A DNA stretch of 64,000 nucleotides from Streptomyces sp. NBC_01775 (GTDB taxonomy: Bacteria > Actinomycetota > Actinomycetes > Streptomycetales > Streptomycetaceae), in NCBI RefSeq assembly GCF_035917675.1, contig NZ_CP109104.1, forward strand, positions 2,294,001 to 2,358,000, read 5' to 3'. Shown in pieces: positions 18,927-26,251 of the stretch. Position numbers and translations under genes: made by a program. Position 1 is the first letter of the stretch, and every line of letters starts with the position of its first letter. The notes below the pieces were generated by a model. It did not search any database. It was not told where the DNA came from and saw only the letters and a list, made by a program, of their open reading frames with translations.

Positions 18927-19598
18927 ATGACAGCGGCTCGGACGGCGAAGGCGGGAGGCTCCGGCGGAGTGGAAGGTACGGAGGGGACGGGCAGCTCTGG
19001 TGGCGGCGGTGGGGAGTCCTTCCCTCCCACTTTCCGTGTGGCGGTCACAGCGTTGAGCGAGGCGCGCACGCGCCCCGAGATCCGCATCGCGCCGCTGCCG
19101 GCGCCACGGCGGCTGGCGCCGTACGCCTTCGCGCTGGAGGCGGCCGTGACCGAGCCGGAGGACGCGGGGCAGGAGCTGGCCGACGGCCGCTTCGTCCTGC
19201 TGCACGACCCGGAGGGCCAGGAGTCCTGGCAGGGCACGTTCCGCGTGGTCACCCTGGGCCGGGCCGAGTTGGAGGCGGAGATCGCGAGCGACCCGCTGCT
19301 GCCGGAAGTGACCTGGACATGGCTGACCGGGGCGCTGGAGGCGCGCGGCGCGGGCTACGCGGAGCCGAGCGGGACCGTGACGCGCTCCAGCTCGGCCTTC
19401 TTCGGCGGGCTCGCCGAGCGCACAGCCGAGGAGGTGCTGGAGATCCGGGCGAGCTGGACCCCCGAGGGGGGCACGCCGGATGCCGCCGCGCATCTGGCCG
19501 CGTGGTGCGAACTCCTCTGCCAGTGCGCCGGGTTGCCCCCGGAGTCGGGTGACGCGTCCTCCGTCGTCCAGCTCCCCCAGCGCCGGGGCCCGCACTAG
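18927..19598 (+). CDS. DUF3000 family protein
   Basis: A 223-residue protein with a Gly/Ser/Thr/Glu-rich first 30 residues, then a compact domain with FRVAVTALSEARTRPEIRI, RRLAPYAFALEA and a late AAWCELLCQCAGLPP. This pattern is typical of the actinobacterial DUF3000 family. Function is unknown. There are no signal peptide or membrane segments. In Streptomyces it commonly lies beside hemE and the rnd gene. The start is 74 bp from the divergent hemE start. Confidence 0.8.
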   Translation: MTAARTAKAGGSGGVEGTEGTGSSGGGGGESFPPTFRVAVTALSEARTRPEIRIAPLPAPRRLAPYAFALEAAVTEPEDAGQELADGRFVLLHDPEGQESWQGTFRVVTLGRAELEAEIASDPLLPEVTWTWLTGALEARGAGYAEPSGTVTRSSSAFFGGLAERTAEEVLEIRASWTPEGGTPDAAAHLAAWCELLCQCAGLPPESGDASSVVQLPQRRGPH

Positions 19599-19623
19599 AC
19601 CCGCACGTCTTCGCGGACACCTG

Positions 19624-19663
19624 AGCCGCGGCAGCGAGAGAAGATCTCGCTGCCGCGGCTTTT
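19624..19663 (+). terminator. Strong intrinsic terminator after the DUF3000 gene
   Basis: A perfect 16-bp stem (arms 19624-19639 and 19645-19660, sequence AGCCGCGGCAGCGAGA and its complement) with a 5-base loop, followed by TTT. It starts 25 bp after the stop codon. Confidence 0.9.
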
Positions 19664-19687
19664 CCGTTGCCGGTTCCATGCCATGCG

Positions 19688-19732
19688 GGTCTCTGTGTAG
19701 ACAAATGTCACGACGGTCTCTGTGTAGACAAA
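19688..19732. promoter_or_regulatory. Pair of 18-bp direct repeats, each with a GTCT-N6-AGAC palindrome
   Basis: GGTCTCTGTGTAGACAAA occurs at 19688-19705 and again at 19715-19732, 27 bp start to start. Each copy contains a small inverted repeat GTCT-N6-AGAC. The pair lies about 180 bp upstream of the response regulator gene in a relatively AT-rich stretch. This resembles a tandem operator. Confidence 0.55.
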
Positions 19733-19911
19733 GGAATGTTTCTGCCCCGGGAAATGACTCAAGAAACGGGAATCAAGAAATCCGGGTCACTAATTCGTGA
19801 TCTTTCTCTAAAGCCATGCGGAGGAGCTGCCGAAGGAGTCTGTGACCCTTCCACGCGGAATACCCGACTCGCTCGGTTCCGTCCCCCCAGCCCCTCTCCT
19901 CAGGAGGCCCG

Positions 19912-20589
19912 GTGTCTGTTCTCCTTGAGCACCCCACAAGCCTGGTCGCCTACCGCCCGAACAAGCCGACGGCCATGGTCGTCGTTGCCGACCCCCGCGT
20001 CCGTTCGACCGTGACCCGCCACCTGTGGGCTCTCGGTGTGAGGGACGTGATCGAGGCGTCGTCGATCGCGGAGGCCCGTCCCCGAGTCGGCAATCCACGT
20101 GACATCTGCGTGGCCGACGTACATCTCCCCGACGGATCGGGGCTCAGTCTGCTGTCCGAGACCAGGGCGGCGGGCTGGCCGAACGGCCTGGCGCTGTCGG
20201 CCGCCGACGACATCGGTGCCGTACGCAACGCCCTGGCGGGCGGCGTCAAGGGCTATGTCGTCACCGGTACCAGAACCAACCTGGGCGGCCCGATGCCCAC
20301 CCGGCACGGCGCGGCCCCCATCGGCGCGGCGGCTGCCCGTATGCACCGCAGGCCGGGCGGCGGTCCCGGCGGCCCCGGGCACCCCGGCGGCTACCGCGAG
20401 CTGTCCGGCCGCGAGGTCGAGGTGCTGCGCCTGGTCGCCGAAGGCCAGTCGAACAAGGCCATCGGCGTCTCGATGGGCCTGTCCGCACTGACCGTCAAGA
20501 GCCACCTGGCGCGCATCGCCCGCAAGCTGGGCACCGGTGACCGCGCCGGGATGGTGGCCGTGGCTCTGCGCACGGGCATCATCCACTGA
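19912..20589 (+). CDS. Orphan response regulator with LuxR-type DNA-binding domain
   Basis: A 225-residue regulator. The receiver domain spans about residues 20-125: VVVADP at the start, VADVHLPDGSG with the probable phospho-accepting D69, and VKGYVV with the conserved lysine. The usual N-terminal acidic pair is reduced to one Asp. A Gly/Pro/His-rich linker leads to a LuxR helix-turn-helix (LSGREVEVLRLVAEGQSNKAI, then LTVKSHLARIARKLG). The GTG start follows CAGGAGG. No histidine kinase gene is nearby, so it is an orphan. Homologous to my recollection of SCO6029. Confidence 0.9.
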   Translation: MSVLLEHPTSLVAYRPNKPTAMVVVADPRVRSTVTRHLWALGVRDVIEASSIAEARPRVGNPRDICVADVHLPDGSGLSLLSETRAAGWPNGLALSAADDIGAVRNALAGGVKGYVVTGTRTNLGGPMPTRHGAAPIGAAAARMHRRPGGGPGGPGHPGGYRELSGREVEVLRLVAEGQSNKAIGVSMGLSALTVKSHLARIARKLGTGDRAGMVAVALRTGIIH

Positions 20590-20619
20590 CCCTTCCGTTT
20601 TCCCTCCGGGGCAGCCGAT

Positions 20620-20653
20620 GCGCCCGCCGACGTAACGTTCCGTCGGTGGGCGC
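20620..20653 (+). terminator. Hairpin between the response regulator gene and rnd
   Basis: A 13-bp stem (20620-20632 with 20641-20653, one G-T wobble) closes an 8-base loop, 30 bp after the regulator stop codon. There is no T-run. Confidence 0.6.
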
Positions 20654-20686
20654 TTGGCATTGCGTGCTCGCGGATACCCTTGACTG

Positions 20687-21949
20687 GTGACCGACGCCCA
20701 AGAGACCGCATCAGCGACCGCAGCTCAGGACCCCTCCCAGGACTCCGGTCCGGCGCCGGTCCCTCTCTTGGAGCCACGCGAGGGCATCCCACCCGTCACC
20801 GTGACGGAAGAGGAGCTGGCGCGACTCACCGCGGCCTTCGCCGAAGGTACGGGGCCGCTGGCCGTCGACGCCGAGCGCGCTTCCGGATACCGCTACGGGC
20901 AGCGCGCCTATCTGGTGCAGCTGCGCCGCCAGGGTGCGGGCACCGCGCTGATCGACCCCGTGGCCTGTCCCGACCTGTCGGGGCTGGACGCGGCGCTGGC
21001 CGGCACCGAGTGGGTACTGCACGCGGCCAGTCAGGATCTGCCGTGTCTGCGTGAGATAGGTATGCGGCCCACCAGGCTGTTCGACACCGAGCTGGCCGGG
21101 CGCATCGCCGGGTTCGCGCGGGTGGGCCTGGGCGCGATGGTGGAGAACGTCCTCGGTTACGCCCTGGAGAAGGGCCACTCCGCCGTCGACTGGTCCACCA
21201 GGCCGCTGCCCGAGCCCTGGCTGCGGTACGCGGCGCTGGATGTGGAGCTGCTGGTCGACCTGCGCGACGCGCTGGAGGCCGAGCTGGAGGGGCAGGGGAA
21301 GCTGGAGTGGGCCCGCGAGGAGTTCGCGGCGATCGCGTCGGCTCCCGCACCCCCGCCGCGCAAGGACCCCTGGCGGCGCACCTCGGGCATGCACAAGGTG
21401 CGGCGGCGCAGACAGATGGCCGTCGTACGGGAGCTGTGGCTTGCGCGCGACACGGTCGCGCGCAAGCGGGACGTCTCCCCGGGCAAGGTGCTCACCGACG
21501 CGGCGATCGTGGAGGCGGCGCTGGCGATGCCGCCCAACGCCCGTGCGCTGTCCGCCCTTCCGGGCTTCGGGCAGCGGATGGGGCGCAAGCAGCTGGAGCA
21601 GTGGCAGGGCGCGGTCGAGCGGGCTCGGGCGCTGCCCGAGTCGGAGCTGCCGCAGCAGAGCCAGGTCCTGGGCGGACCGCCGCCGCCGCGGTCGTGGGCC
21701 GACAAGGACCCGGCGGCGGCGGCCCGGCTGACCGCGGCGCGCGCCGCGGTCACCGAGCACGCCGAGGAGCTGAACCTGCCGCAGGAGAATCTGCTGACGC
21801 CGGATACCGTGCGGCGGCTTTGCTGGGAGCCGCCGGGTGAGCTGTCGCTCTCGGCTGTCGCCGAGGCGTTGCGGGGGCTTGGCGCGCGGGAGTGGCAGAT
21901 CTCGCAGACGGCAGAACTGCTGCGGGCAGCTCTGACCGTTTCCGAGTAG
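20687..21949 (+). CDS. rnd: Ribonuclease D
   Basis: A 420-residue 3'-5' exoribonuclease with an HRDC domain. The DEDD exonuclease signature is visible as LAVDAERASGYRY, HAASQDLPCL and RYAALDVELLVDL. The HRDC domain lies at about 230-310 (RRQMAVVRELWLARD). The C-terminal part (LSLSAVAEALRGLGAREWQISQTAELLRAAL) is typical of actinobacterial RNase D and absent from the E. coli enzyme. The start is GTG with no good ribosome binding site. It likely trims tRNA or rRNA ends. Confidence 0.93.
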   Translation: MTDAQETASATAAQDPSQDSGPAPVPLLEPREGIPPVTVTEEELARLTAAFAEGTGPLAVDAERASGYRYGQRAYLVQLRRQGAGTALIDPVACPDLSGLDAALAGTEWVLHAASQDLPCLREIGMRPTRLFDTELAGRIAGFARVGLGAMVENVLGYALEKGHSAVDWSTRPLPEPWLRYAALDVELLVDLRDALEAELEGQGKLEWAREEFAAIASAPAPPPRKDPWRRTSGMHKVRRRRQMAVVRELWLARDTVARKRDVSPGKVLTDAAIVEAALAMPPNARALSALPGFGQRMGRKQLEQWQGAVERARALPESELPQQSQVLGGPPPPRSWADKDPAAAARLTAARAAVTEHAEELNLPQENLLTPDTVRRLCWEPPGELSLSAVAEALRGLGAREWQISQTAELLRAALTVSE

Positions 21950-22024
21950 GTTGCCTCACCCTGATGGGTGCTGTGCCCTTTCTGACCCGCCCCTTTGAGG
22001 GCTTCGCCCTCTAACCAATGGCCT

Positions 22025-22062
22025 CGCCGGCCGGGCGTTGGGGCGGAGCCGCCCGGCCGGCG
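22025..22062 (+). terminator. Hairpin terminator after rnd
   Basis: Perfect 13-bp arms CGCCGGCCGGGCG (22025-22037) and CGCCCGGCCGGCG (22050-22062) surround a 12-base loop. They lie 75 bp after the rnd stop codon. Confidence 0.75.
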
Positions 22063-22077
22063 AAGCCAAGGGGGTTG

Positions 22078-22150
22078 GGGGGCGAAGCCCCCGACAACGG
22101 CGGGGACCCAAGGGGCGAAGCCCCAAGACGGGGCACAGGGGCGAAGCCCC
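22078..22150. repeat. Three spaced GGGGC-GAA-GCCCC mini-hairpins
   Basis: GGGGC-GAA-GCCCC (six base pairs in the first copy) occurs at 22078-22092, 22112-22124 and 22138-22150. The core of each is GCGAAGC, known as an unusually stable DNA mini-hairpin. The array fills the gap between rnd and the fadA promoter. It has no reading frame with a ribosome binding site. Confidence 0.8.
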
Positions 22151-22172
22151 GAAGAGAGGGAGGGGCACCCTC

Positions 22173-22200
22173 TTGCCAAGAGGTTACCCACAAGTAGCAT
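22173..22200 (+). promoter_or_regulatory. Candidate fadA-fadB promoter
   Basis: TTGCCA (22173-22178), a 16-bp spacer and TAGCAT (22195-22200) fit a housekeeping-sigma promoter about 40 bp before the fadA start. The small palindrome CCTCTT-gcc-AAGAGG (22169-22183) overlaps the -35 hexamer and could be an operator. Confidence 0.5.
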
Positions 22201-22240
22201 GGGGTCGACAGACCCCGCCCGCACCTGGAGGAGAGCCAAC

Positions 22241-23455
22241 GTGCCCCGTACCGCAAGGGACGTCGTCTTCGTCGACGGCGTTCGCACACCGTTCGGCAAG
22301 GCGGGCCCCAAGGGCATCTACCACGAGACCCGCGCCGACGACATGGTCGTCAAGTGCATCCGTGAGCTGCTGCGCCGCAACCCTGACCTGCCTCCGGAGC
22401 GCATCGACGAGGTCGCACTCGCCGCGACCACCCAGATCGGCGACCAGGGCCTGACCCTGGGCCGTACGGCCGGGATCCTGGCCGGGCTGCCGCAGTCGGT
22501 GCCCGGATACTCGATCGACCGGATGTGCGCCGGCGCGATGACGGCGGTCACCACCACCTCCGGCTCGATCGCCTTCGGCGCCTACGACATCGTGGTGGCC
22601 GGCGGCGTCGAGCACATGGGCCGGCACCCGATGGGCGAGGGCGTGGACCCCAACCCGCGCTTCGTCTCGGAGAAGCTCGTCGACCAGTCGGCCCTGTTCA
22701 TGGGCATGACCGCCGAGAACCTGCACGACCGGTTCCCGCACCTGACCAAGGAGCGTGCCGACGCCTTCGCGGTCGCCAGTCAGGAGAAGGCCGCCAAGGC
22801 GTACGCCAACGGCCACATCCAGGCCGATCTGGTACCCGTCTCCATCCGGCGCACCACCCCCGAGGGCGGGGAGACCGGCTGGGGGCTGGCCACCGCGGAC
22901 GAGCCGATGCGGCCGGGCACCACGCTGGAGAACCTGGCCGGGCTCAAGACTCCCTTCCGTGCGCACGGCCGGGTCACCCCGGGCAACGCGGCGGGGCTCA
23001 ACGACGGCGCGACCGCCTCGCTGGTCGCCGCCGAGGACGTGGCCCAGGAGCTGGGCCTGCCGGTCAAGATGCGGCTGGTCTCCTACGCCTTCGCCGGGGT
23101 GGAGCCGGAGGTCATGGGCATCGGCCCGGTCCCCGCCACCGAGAAGGCGCTCGCCAAGGCCGGGCTGTCGATCGACGACATCGGCCTGTTCGAGATCAAC
23201 GAGGCGTTCGCCGTCCAGGTCCTCTCGCTGCTGGACCACTACGGCATCGCCGATGACGACCCGCGCGTCAACCAGTACGGCGGCGCCATCGCCTTCGGGC
23301 ACCCGCTGGCCTCCTCCGGCGTGCGGCTGATGACGCAGCTCGCCCGCCAGTTCGAGCAGCAGCCGCACGTCCGCTACGGCATCACCACCATGTGCGTCGG
23401 CTTCGGCATGGGCGGGACCGTCATCTGGGAGAACCCCCACTGGGAGGGCAAGTAA
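22241..23455 (+). CDS. fadA: Acetyl-CoA C-acyltransferase (thiolase)
   Basis: A 404-residue thiolase for the last step of fatty acid beta-oxidation, splitting 3-ketoacyl-CoA. The acylated cysteine is C96 in DRMCAGAMTA; NEAFAVQ, GHPLASSG and the second cysteine region MCVGFGMGG complete the active site. Start is GTG at 22241 with GGAGGAG upstream. The fadB start is 2 bp after the stop, so the two subunits are coupled and probably form the trifunctional-type complex. The substrate chain length is not readable from sequence. Confidence 0.95.
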   Translation: MPRTARDVVFVDGVRTPFGKAGPKGIYHETRADDMVVKCIRELLRRNPDLPPERIDEVALAATTQIGDQGLTLGRTAGILAGLPQSVPGYSIDRMCAGAMTAVTTTSGSIAFGAYDIVVAGGVEHMGRHPMGEGVDPNPRFVSEKLVDQSALFMGMTAENLHDRFPHLTKERADAFAVASQEKAAKAYANGHIQADLVPVSIRRTTPEGGETGWGLATADEPMRPGTTLENLAGLKTPFRAHGRVTPGNAAGLNDGATASLVAAEDVAQELGLPVKMRLVSYAFAGVEPEVMGIGPVPATEKALAKAGLSIDDIGLFEINEAFAVQVLSLLDHYGIADDDPRVNQYGGAIAFGHPLASSGVRLMTQLARQFEQQPHVRYGITTMCVGFGMGGTVIWENPHWEGK

Positions 23456-23457
23456 GC

Positions 23458-25581
23458 ATGAGCACCACCGCTGAGCTGCTGAGGGGCGCGGCCGAGCTGT
23501 TCCCGGACGAGGTCGTCACCGAGGCGCACGTACGCCATCTCGACCTCCCCTACGGAGCGGGCAGGTTCGCCCTCATCACGCTGGACAACGGGCTGGACCA
23601 CACCAAGCCCACCACCTTCGGCCCGCAGTCGCTGGCCAACCTGGACGCGGCGATCGACCAGGTCGAGAAGGAGGCCGCGGACGGGCAGATCAACGGCGTC
23701 GGCATCACCGGCAAGCCGTTCATCTTCGCCGTCGGCGCGGACCTCAAGGGCGTGGAGATCCTGGGCCGCCACGAGGACGCCGTCGCCATCGGCAAGGGTG
23801 GCCATGATGTCTTCAAGCGCCTCGCCGACGTCGCCGTCCCCACCTTCGCCTACTACAACGGCGCGGCGATGGGCGGCGGCGTCGAGGTCGGGCTGCACTG
23901 CACCTACCGCACCGTCTCCGCCGCGCTGCCGGCCTTCTCGCTGCCCGAGGTCTTCCTCGGCCTGGTGCCCGGCTGGGGCGGCTGCGCGCTGCTGCCGAAC
24001 CTGATCGGCGCCGACCGCGCGGTCAGCGTCATCATCGAGAATTCCCTCAACCAGAACCGCCAGCTCAAGGGCCAGCAGGTCTACGAACTCGGCATCGCGG
24101 ACGCGCTGTTCGAGGGCGCGGACTTCCTGGAGGAGTCGCTGCGCTGGACCGCGGCCGTCCTCAAGGGCGAGCTCGAGGTCGTACGCCCCGAGGTCGACCG
24201 CGGTGAGGCGTGGGACGCGGCTGTCGAGCGCGGCAAGCAGATCGCCGACAGCAAGGTGCACGGAGCGGCGCCCGCCGCCTACCGGGCGCTGGAGATCATC
24301 GCCGCCGCCAAGAGCGGCGACCTGCGGCAGGGCTTCGACGCCGAGACGCAGGCGCTCGCCGATCTCATCATGGGCGGCGAACTGCGCAGCGGGATCTACG
24401 CCTTCAACCTGGTGCAGAAGCGTGCCAAGCGTCCGGCGGGCGCCCCGCCCAAGGACCTGGCACGGCCGGTCACCAAGGTCGGCGTCGTCGGCGCCGGGCT
24501 GATGGCCTCCCAGCTCGGGCTGCTGTTCGCCCGCCGTCTGGAGGTGCCGGTCGTGCTGACCGACATCGACCAGGAGCGGGTCGACAAGGGCGTGGCCTAC
24601 TGCCACGAGGAGATCGACAAGCTGCTGCTGAAGGGCCGCGTCAACCAGGACAAGGCCAACCGCCTCAAGGCGCTGGTGACCGGTTCGCTCGACAAGGCGG
24701 CGGCCTTCTCCGACGCGGACTTCGTCATCGAGGCCGTCTTCGAGGAGATGGGCGTCAAGCAGAAGGTGTTCGCCGAGGTCGAGGCGGTCGTGCCGGAGCA
24801 CGCCATCCTCGCCACCAACACCTCCTCGCTGTCCCTCAGCGAGATGGCCTCCCAGCTCAAGCACCCCGAGCGGGTCGTGGGCTTCCACTTCTTCAACCCC
24901 GTCGCGATCCTCCCGCTGCTGGAGATCGTGCGCGGCGAGAAGACCGACGACGCCTCCCTGGCCACCGCGTTCGGCGTGGCCAAGAAGCTGAAGAAGACGG
25001 CCGTGCTGGTCAAGGACGCGCCCGCCTTCGTCGTCAACCGGGTGCTGACCCGGTTCCTCGGCGAGGTGCTGCGCTCCATCGACGAGGGCACCCCGGTGGA
25101 GGTCGCCGACCGCGCGCTCGCGCCGCTCGGGCTGCCGATGTCGCCGATGGTGCTGCTGGAGCTGGTGGGTCCGGCCGTCGCGCACCATGTCGCGGGCACG
25201 CTGCACGCCGCGTACCCGGACCGCTTCGCGGTCTCGGACAACCTCGGCCGGGTCGTCGAGGCCGGCAAGCGCAACCTGTACGTGCCCGGCACCCAGGAGC
25301 TGGACGCGGCCGTCTCAGCGCTGTTCGAGGTCGGGGACGTGGTCCTCACCGAGGAGCAGGTACGGGACCGGGCGCTCGACGCGATCGCCGAGGAGATCCG
25401 GCTCATGCTGGACGAGGGCGTCGTCGCCGAGGCCCAGGATGTCGACCTGTGCCTGATCACCGGCGCCGGGTGGCCGTTCCACCTCGGCGGCGTGACCCCC
25501 TACCTCGACCGCGAGGGCGTCAGCGAGCGCGTGACGGGCCACCGCTTCCTGCCTCCGGGAGTCGCCAGCGTTCCGGAGTGA
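23458..25581 (+). CDS. fadB: Fatty oxidation complex alpha subunit (enoyl-CoA hydratase / 3-hydroxyacyl-CoA dehydrogenase)
   Basis: A 707-residue fusion. The crotonase half (about 1-300) has AVGADLKG for the oxyanion hole, NGAAMGGGVEVGLH and LPEVFLGLVPGWGG. The NAD-binding half starts VGVVGAGLMASQLGLLFA near residue 340, with TNTSSLSLSEM and the catalytic histidine in VVGFHFFNP. A C-terminal 3HCDH domain follows. It hydrates trans-2-enoyl-CoA and oxidises the hydroxyacyl-CoA. It forms an operon with fadA and ends in a strong double hairpin. Confidence 0.96.
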   Translation: MSTTAELLRGAAELFPDEVVTEAHVRHLDLPYGAGRFALITLDNGLDHTKPTTFGPQSLANLDAAIDQVEKEAADGQINGVGITGKPFIFAVGADLKGVEILGRHEDAVAIGKGGHDVFKRLADVAVPTFAYYNGAAMGGGVEVGLHCTYRTVSAALPAFSLPEVFLGLVPGWGGCALLPNLIGADRAVSVIIENSLNQNRQLKGQQVYELGIADALFEGADFLEESLRWTAAVLKGELEVVRPEVDRGEAWDAAVERGKQIADSKVHGAAPAAYRALEIIAAAKSGDLRQGFDAETQALADLIMGGELRSGIYAFNLVQKRAKRPAGAPPKDLARPVTKVGVVGAGLMASQLGLLFARRLEVPVVLTDIDQERVDKGVAYCHEEIDKLLLKGRVNQDKANRLKALVTGSLDKAAAFSDADFVIEAVFEEMGVKQKVFAEVEAVVPEHAILATNTSSLSLSEMASQLKHPERVVGFHFFNPVAILPLLEIVRGEKTDDASLATAFGVAKKLKKTAVLVKDAPAFVVNRVLTRFLGEVLRSIDEGTPVEVADRALAPLGLPMSPMVLLELVGPAVAHHVAGTLHAAYPDRFAVSDNLGRVVEAGKRNLYVPGTQELDAAVSALFEVGDVVLTEEQVRDRALDAIAEEIRLMLDEGVVAEAQDVDLCLITGAGWPFHLGGVTPYLDREGVSERVTGHRFLPPGVASVPE

Positions 25582-25596
25582 TGCCGCTCCCCCTGT

Positions 25597-25627
25597 GCCG
25601 GAGGGGCTGATTTTCAGCCCCTCCGGC
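25597..25627 (+). terminator. Long palindrome after fadB, member of a dispersed family
   Basis: A perfect 14-bp stem (25597-25610 with 25614-25627, GCCGGAGGGGCTGA) has a TTT loop, 15 bp after the fadB stop. It continues into CTTGAGGAGCG. The same design occurs at 30735-30778, suggesting a dispersed palindromic element used as a terminator. Confidence 0.8.
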
Positions 25628-25643
25628 GCTTGAGGAGCGGGGG

Positions 25644-25664
25644 TTTGGGGGCGGAGCCCCCAAA
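25644..25664. terminator. Second hairpin between fadB and the convergent lipoprotein gene
   Basis: TTTGGGGGC pairs with GCCCCCAAA around a GGA loop. The flanking A-run after the stem on one strand and T-run on the other suit termination in both directions. Confidence 0.75.
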
Positions 25665-25690
25665 AGAAACAGGAAGGGGCGGGGCAGGGG

Positions 25691-26251
25691 CTAATCGCAG
25701 TGCAGCTCGCGAGCCATCCGCTCGGTCACCGCACGGAGGACCTTCATTGCGGCACGGGCGCGAGGCGCGTCCGCGACATCCGCGTGAGTGTCCGTGTAGG
25801 GCACGCGAATGTGACCCGCAAGTGTGAACCCGCCGCACCCGAAGGGCAAAAGCGCCTCCGCCGGGGCGCTGCGTTCCCGCGGAGTGAGGCTGCGCTCCGG
25901 GTGGACGTACTCCACCTCGAAGAGGGGGTCCTGCTCGGACCCGCCGGAGGCGTAGACCCGGCACACCAGGCTCCGTGACGTAGCCGTGTCCGCGTGCCGA
26001 CGCACCTTCCGCGCGGCCTCCGCGAAGGACAGGCGCGGGGTCTGCCGGTAGACCTCGTCGCGGCTGAGGTCGTCCAGGGCGCGGACGGCGCCGGAGTCCA
26101 GCGAGCCTCCGCACAGCTCCTTCGCGGGCGTGCCCCCGTCGTCCGGCGACGACGACGAGCAGCCGGCGAGGAGAGCGAGGGCAAGAGCCAGCGGCACGCC
26201 CGCACACCCCGCGAGCCGCGCCCGGCGCCGCTCAGCCCGGGTAGGGCGCAC
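25691..26251 (-). CDS. Putative lipoprotein at the end of the WXG100-like operon
   Basis: A 186-residue protein. A basic N-terminus (RAERRRARLAG) is followed by a hydrophobic stretch and lipobox LLAGC near residue 33, then SSSSPDD, so it should be anchored outside the membrane. The mature part contains four cysteines (CGG, VCRV, FGCGG, HCD) and has no recognised domain. The GTG at 26251 overlaps the upstream gene by 20 bp, supporting one transcription unit. In that context it could be an immunity or chaperone-like protein for the secreted partner; this is inference. Confidence 0.65.
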   Translation of the reverse strand: MRPTRAERRRARLAGCAGVPLALALALLAGCSSSSPDDGGTPAKELCGGSLDSGAVRALDDLSRDEVYRQTPRLSFAEAARKVRRHADTATSRSLVCRVYASGGSEQDPLFEVEYVHPERSLTPRERSAPAEALLPFGCGGFTLAGHIRVPYTDTHADVADAPRARAAMKVLRAVTERMARELHCD

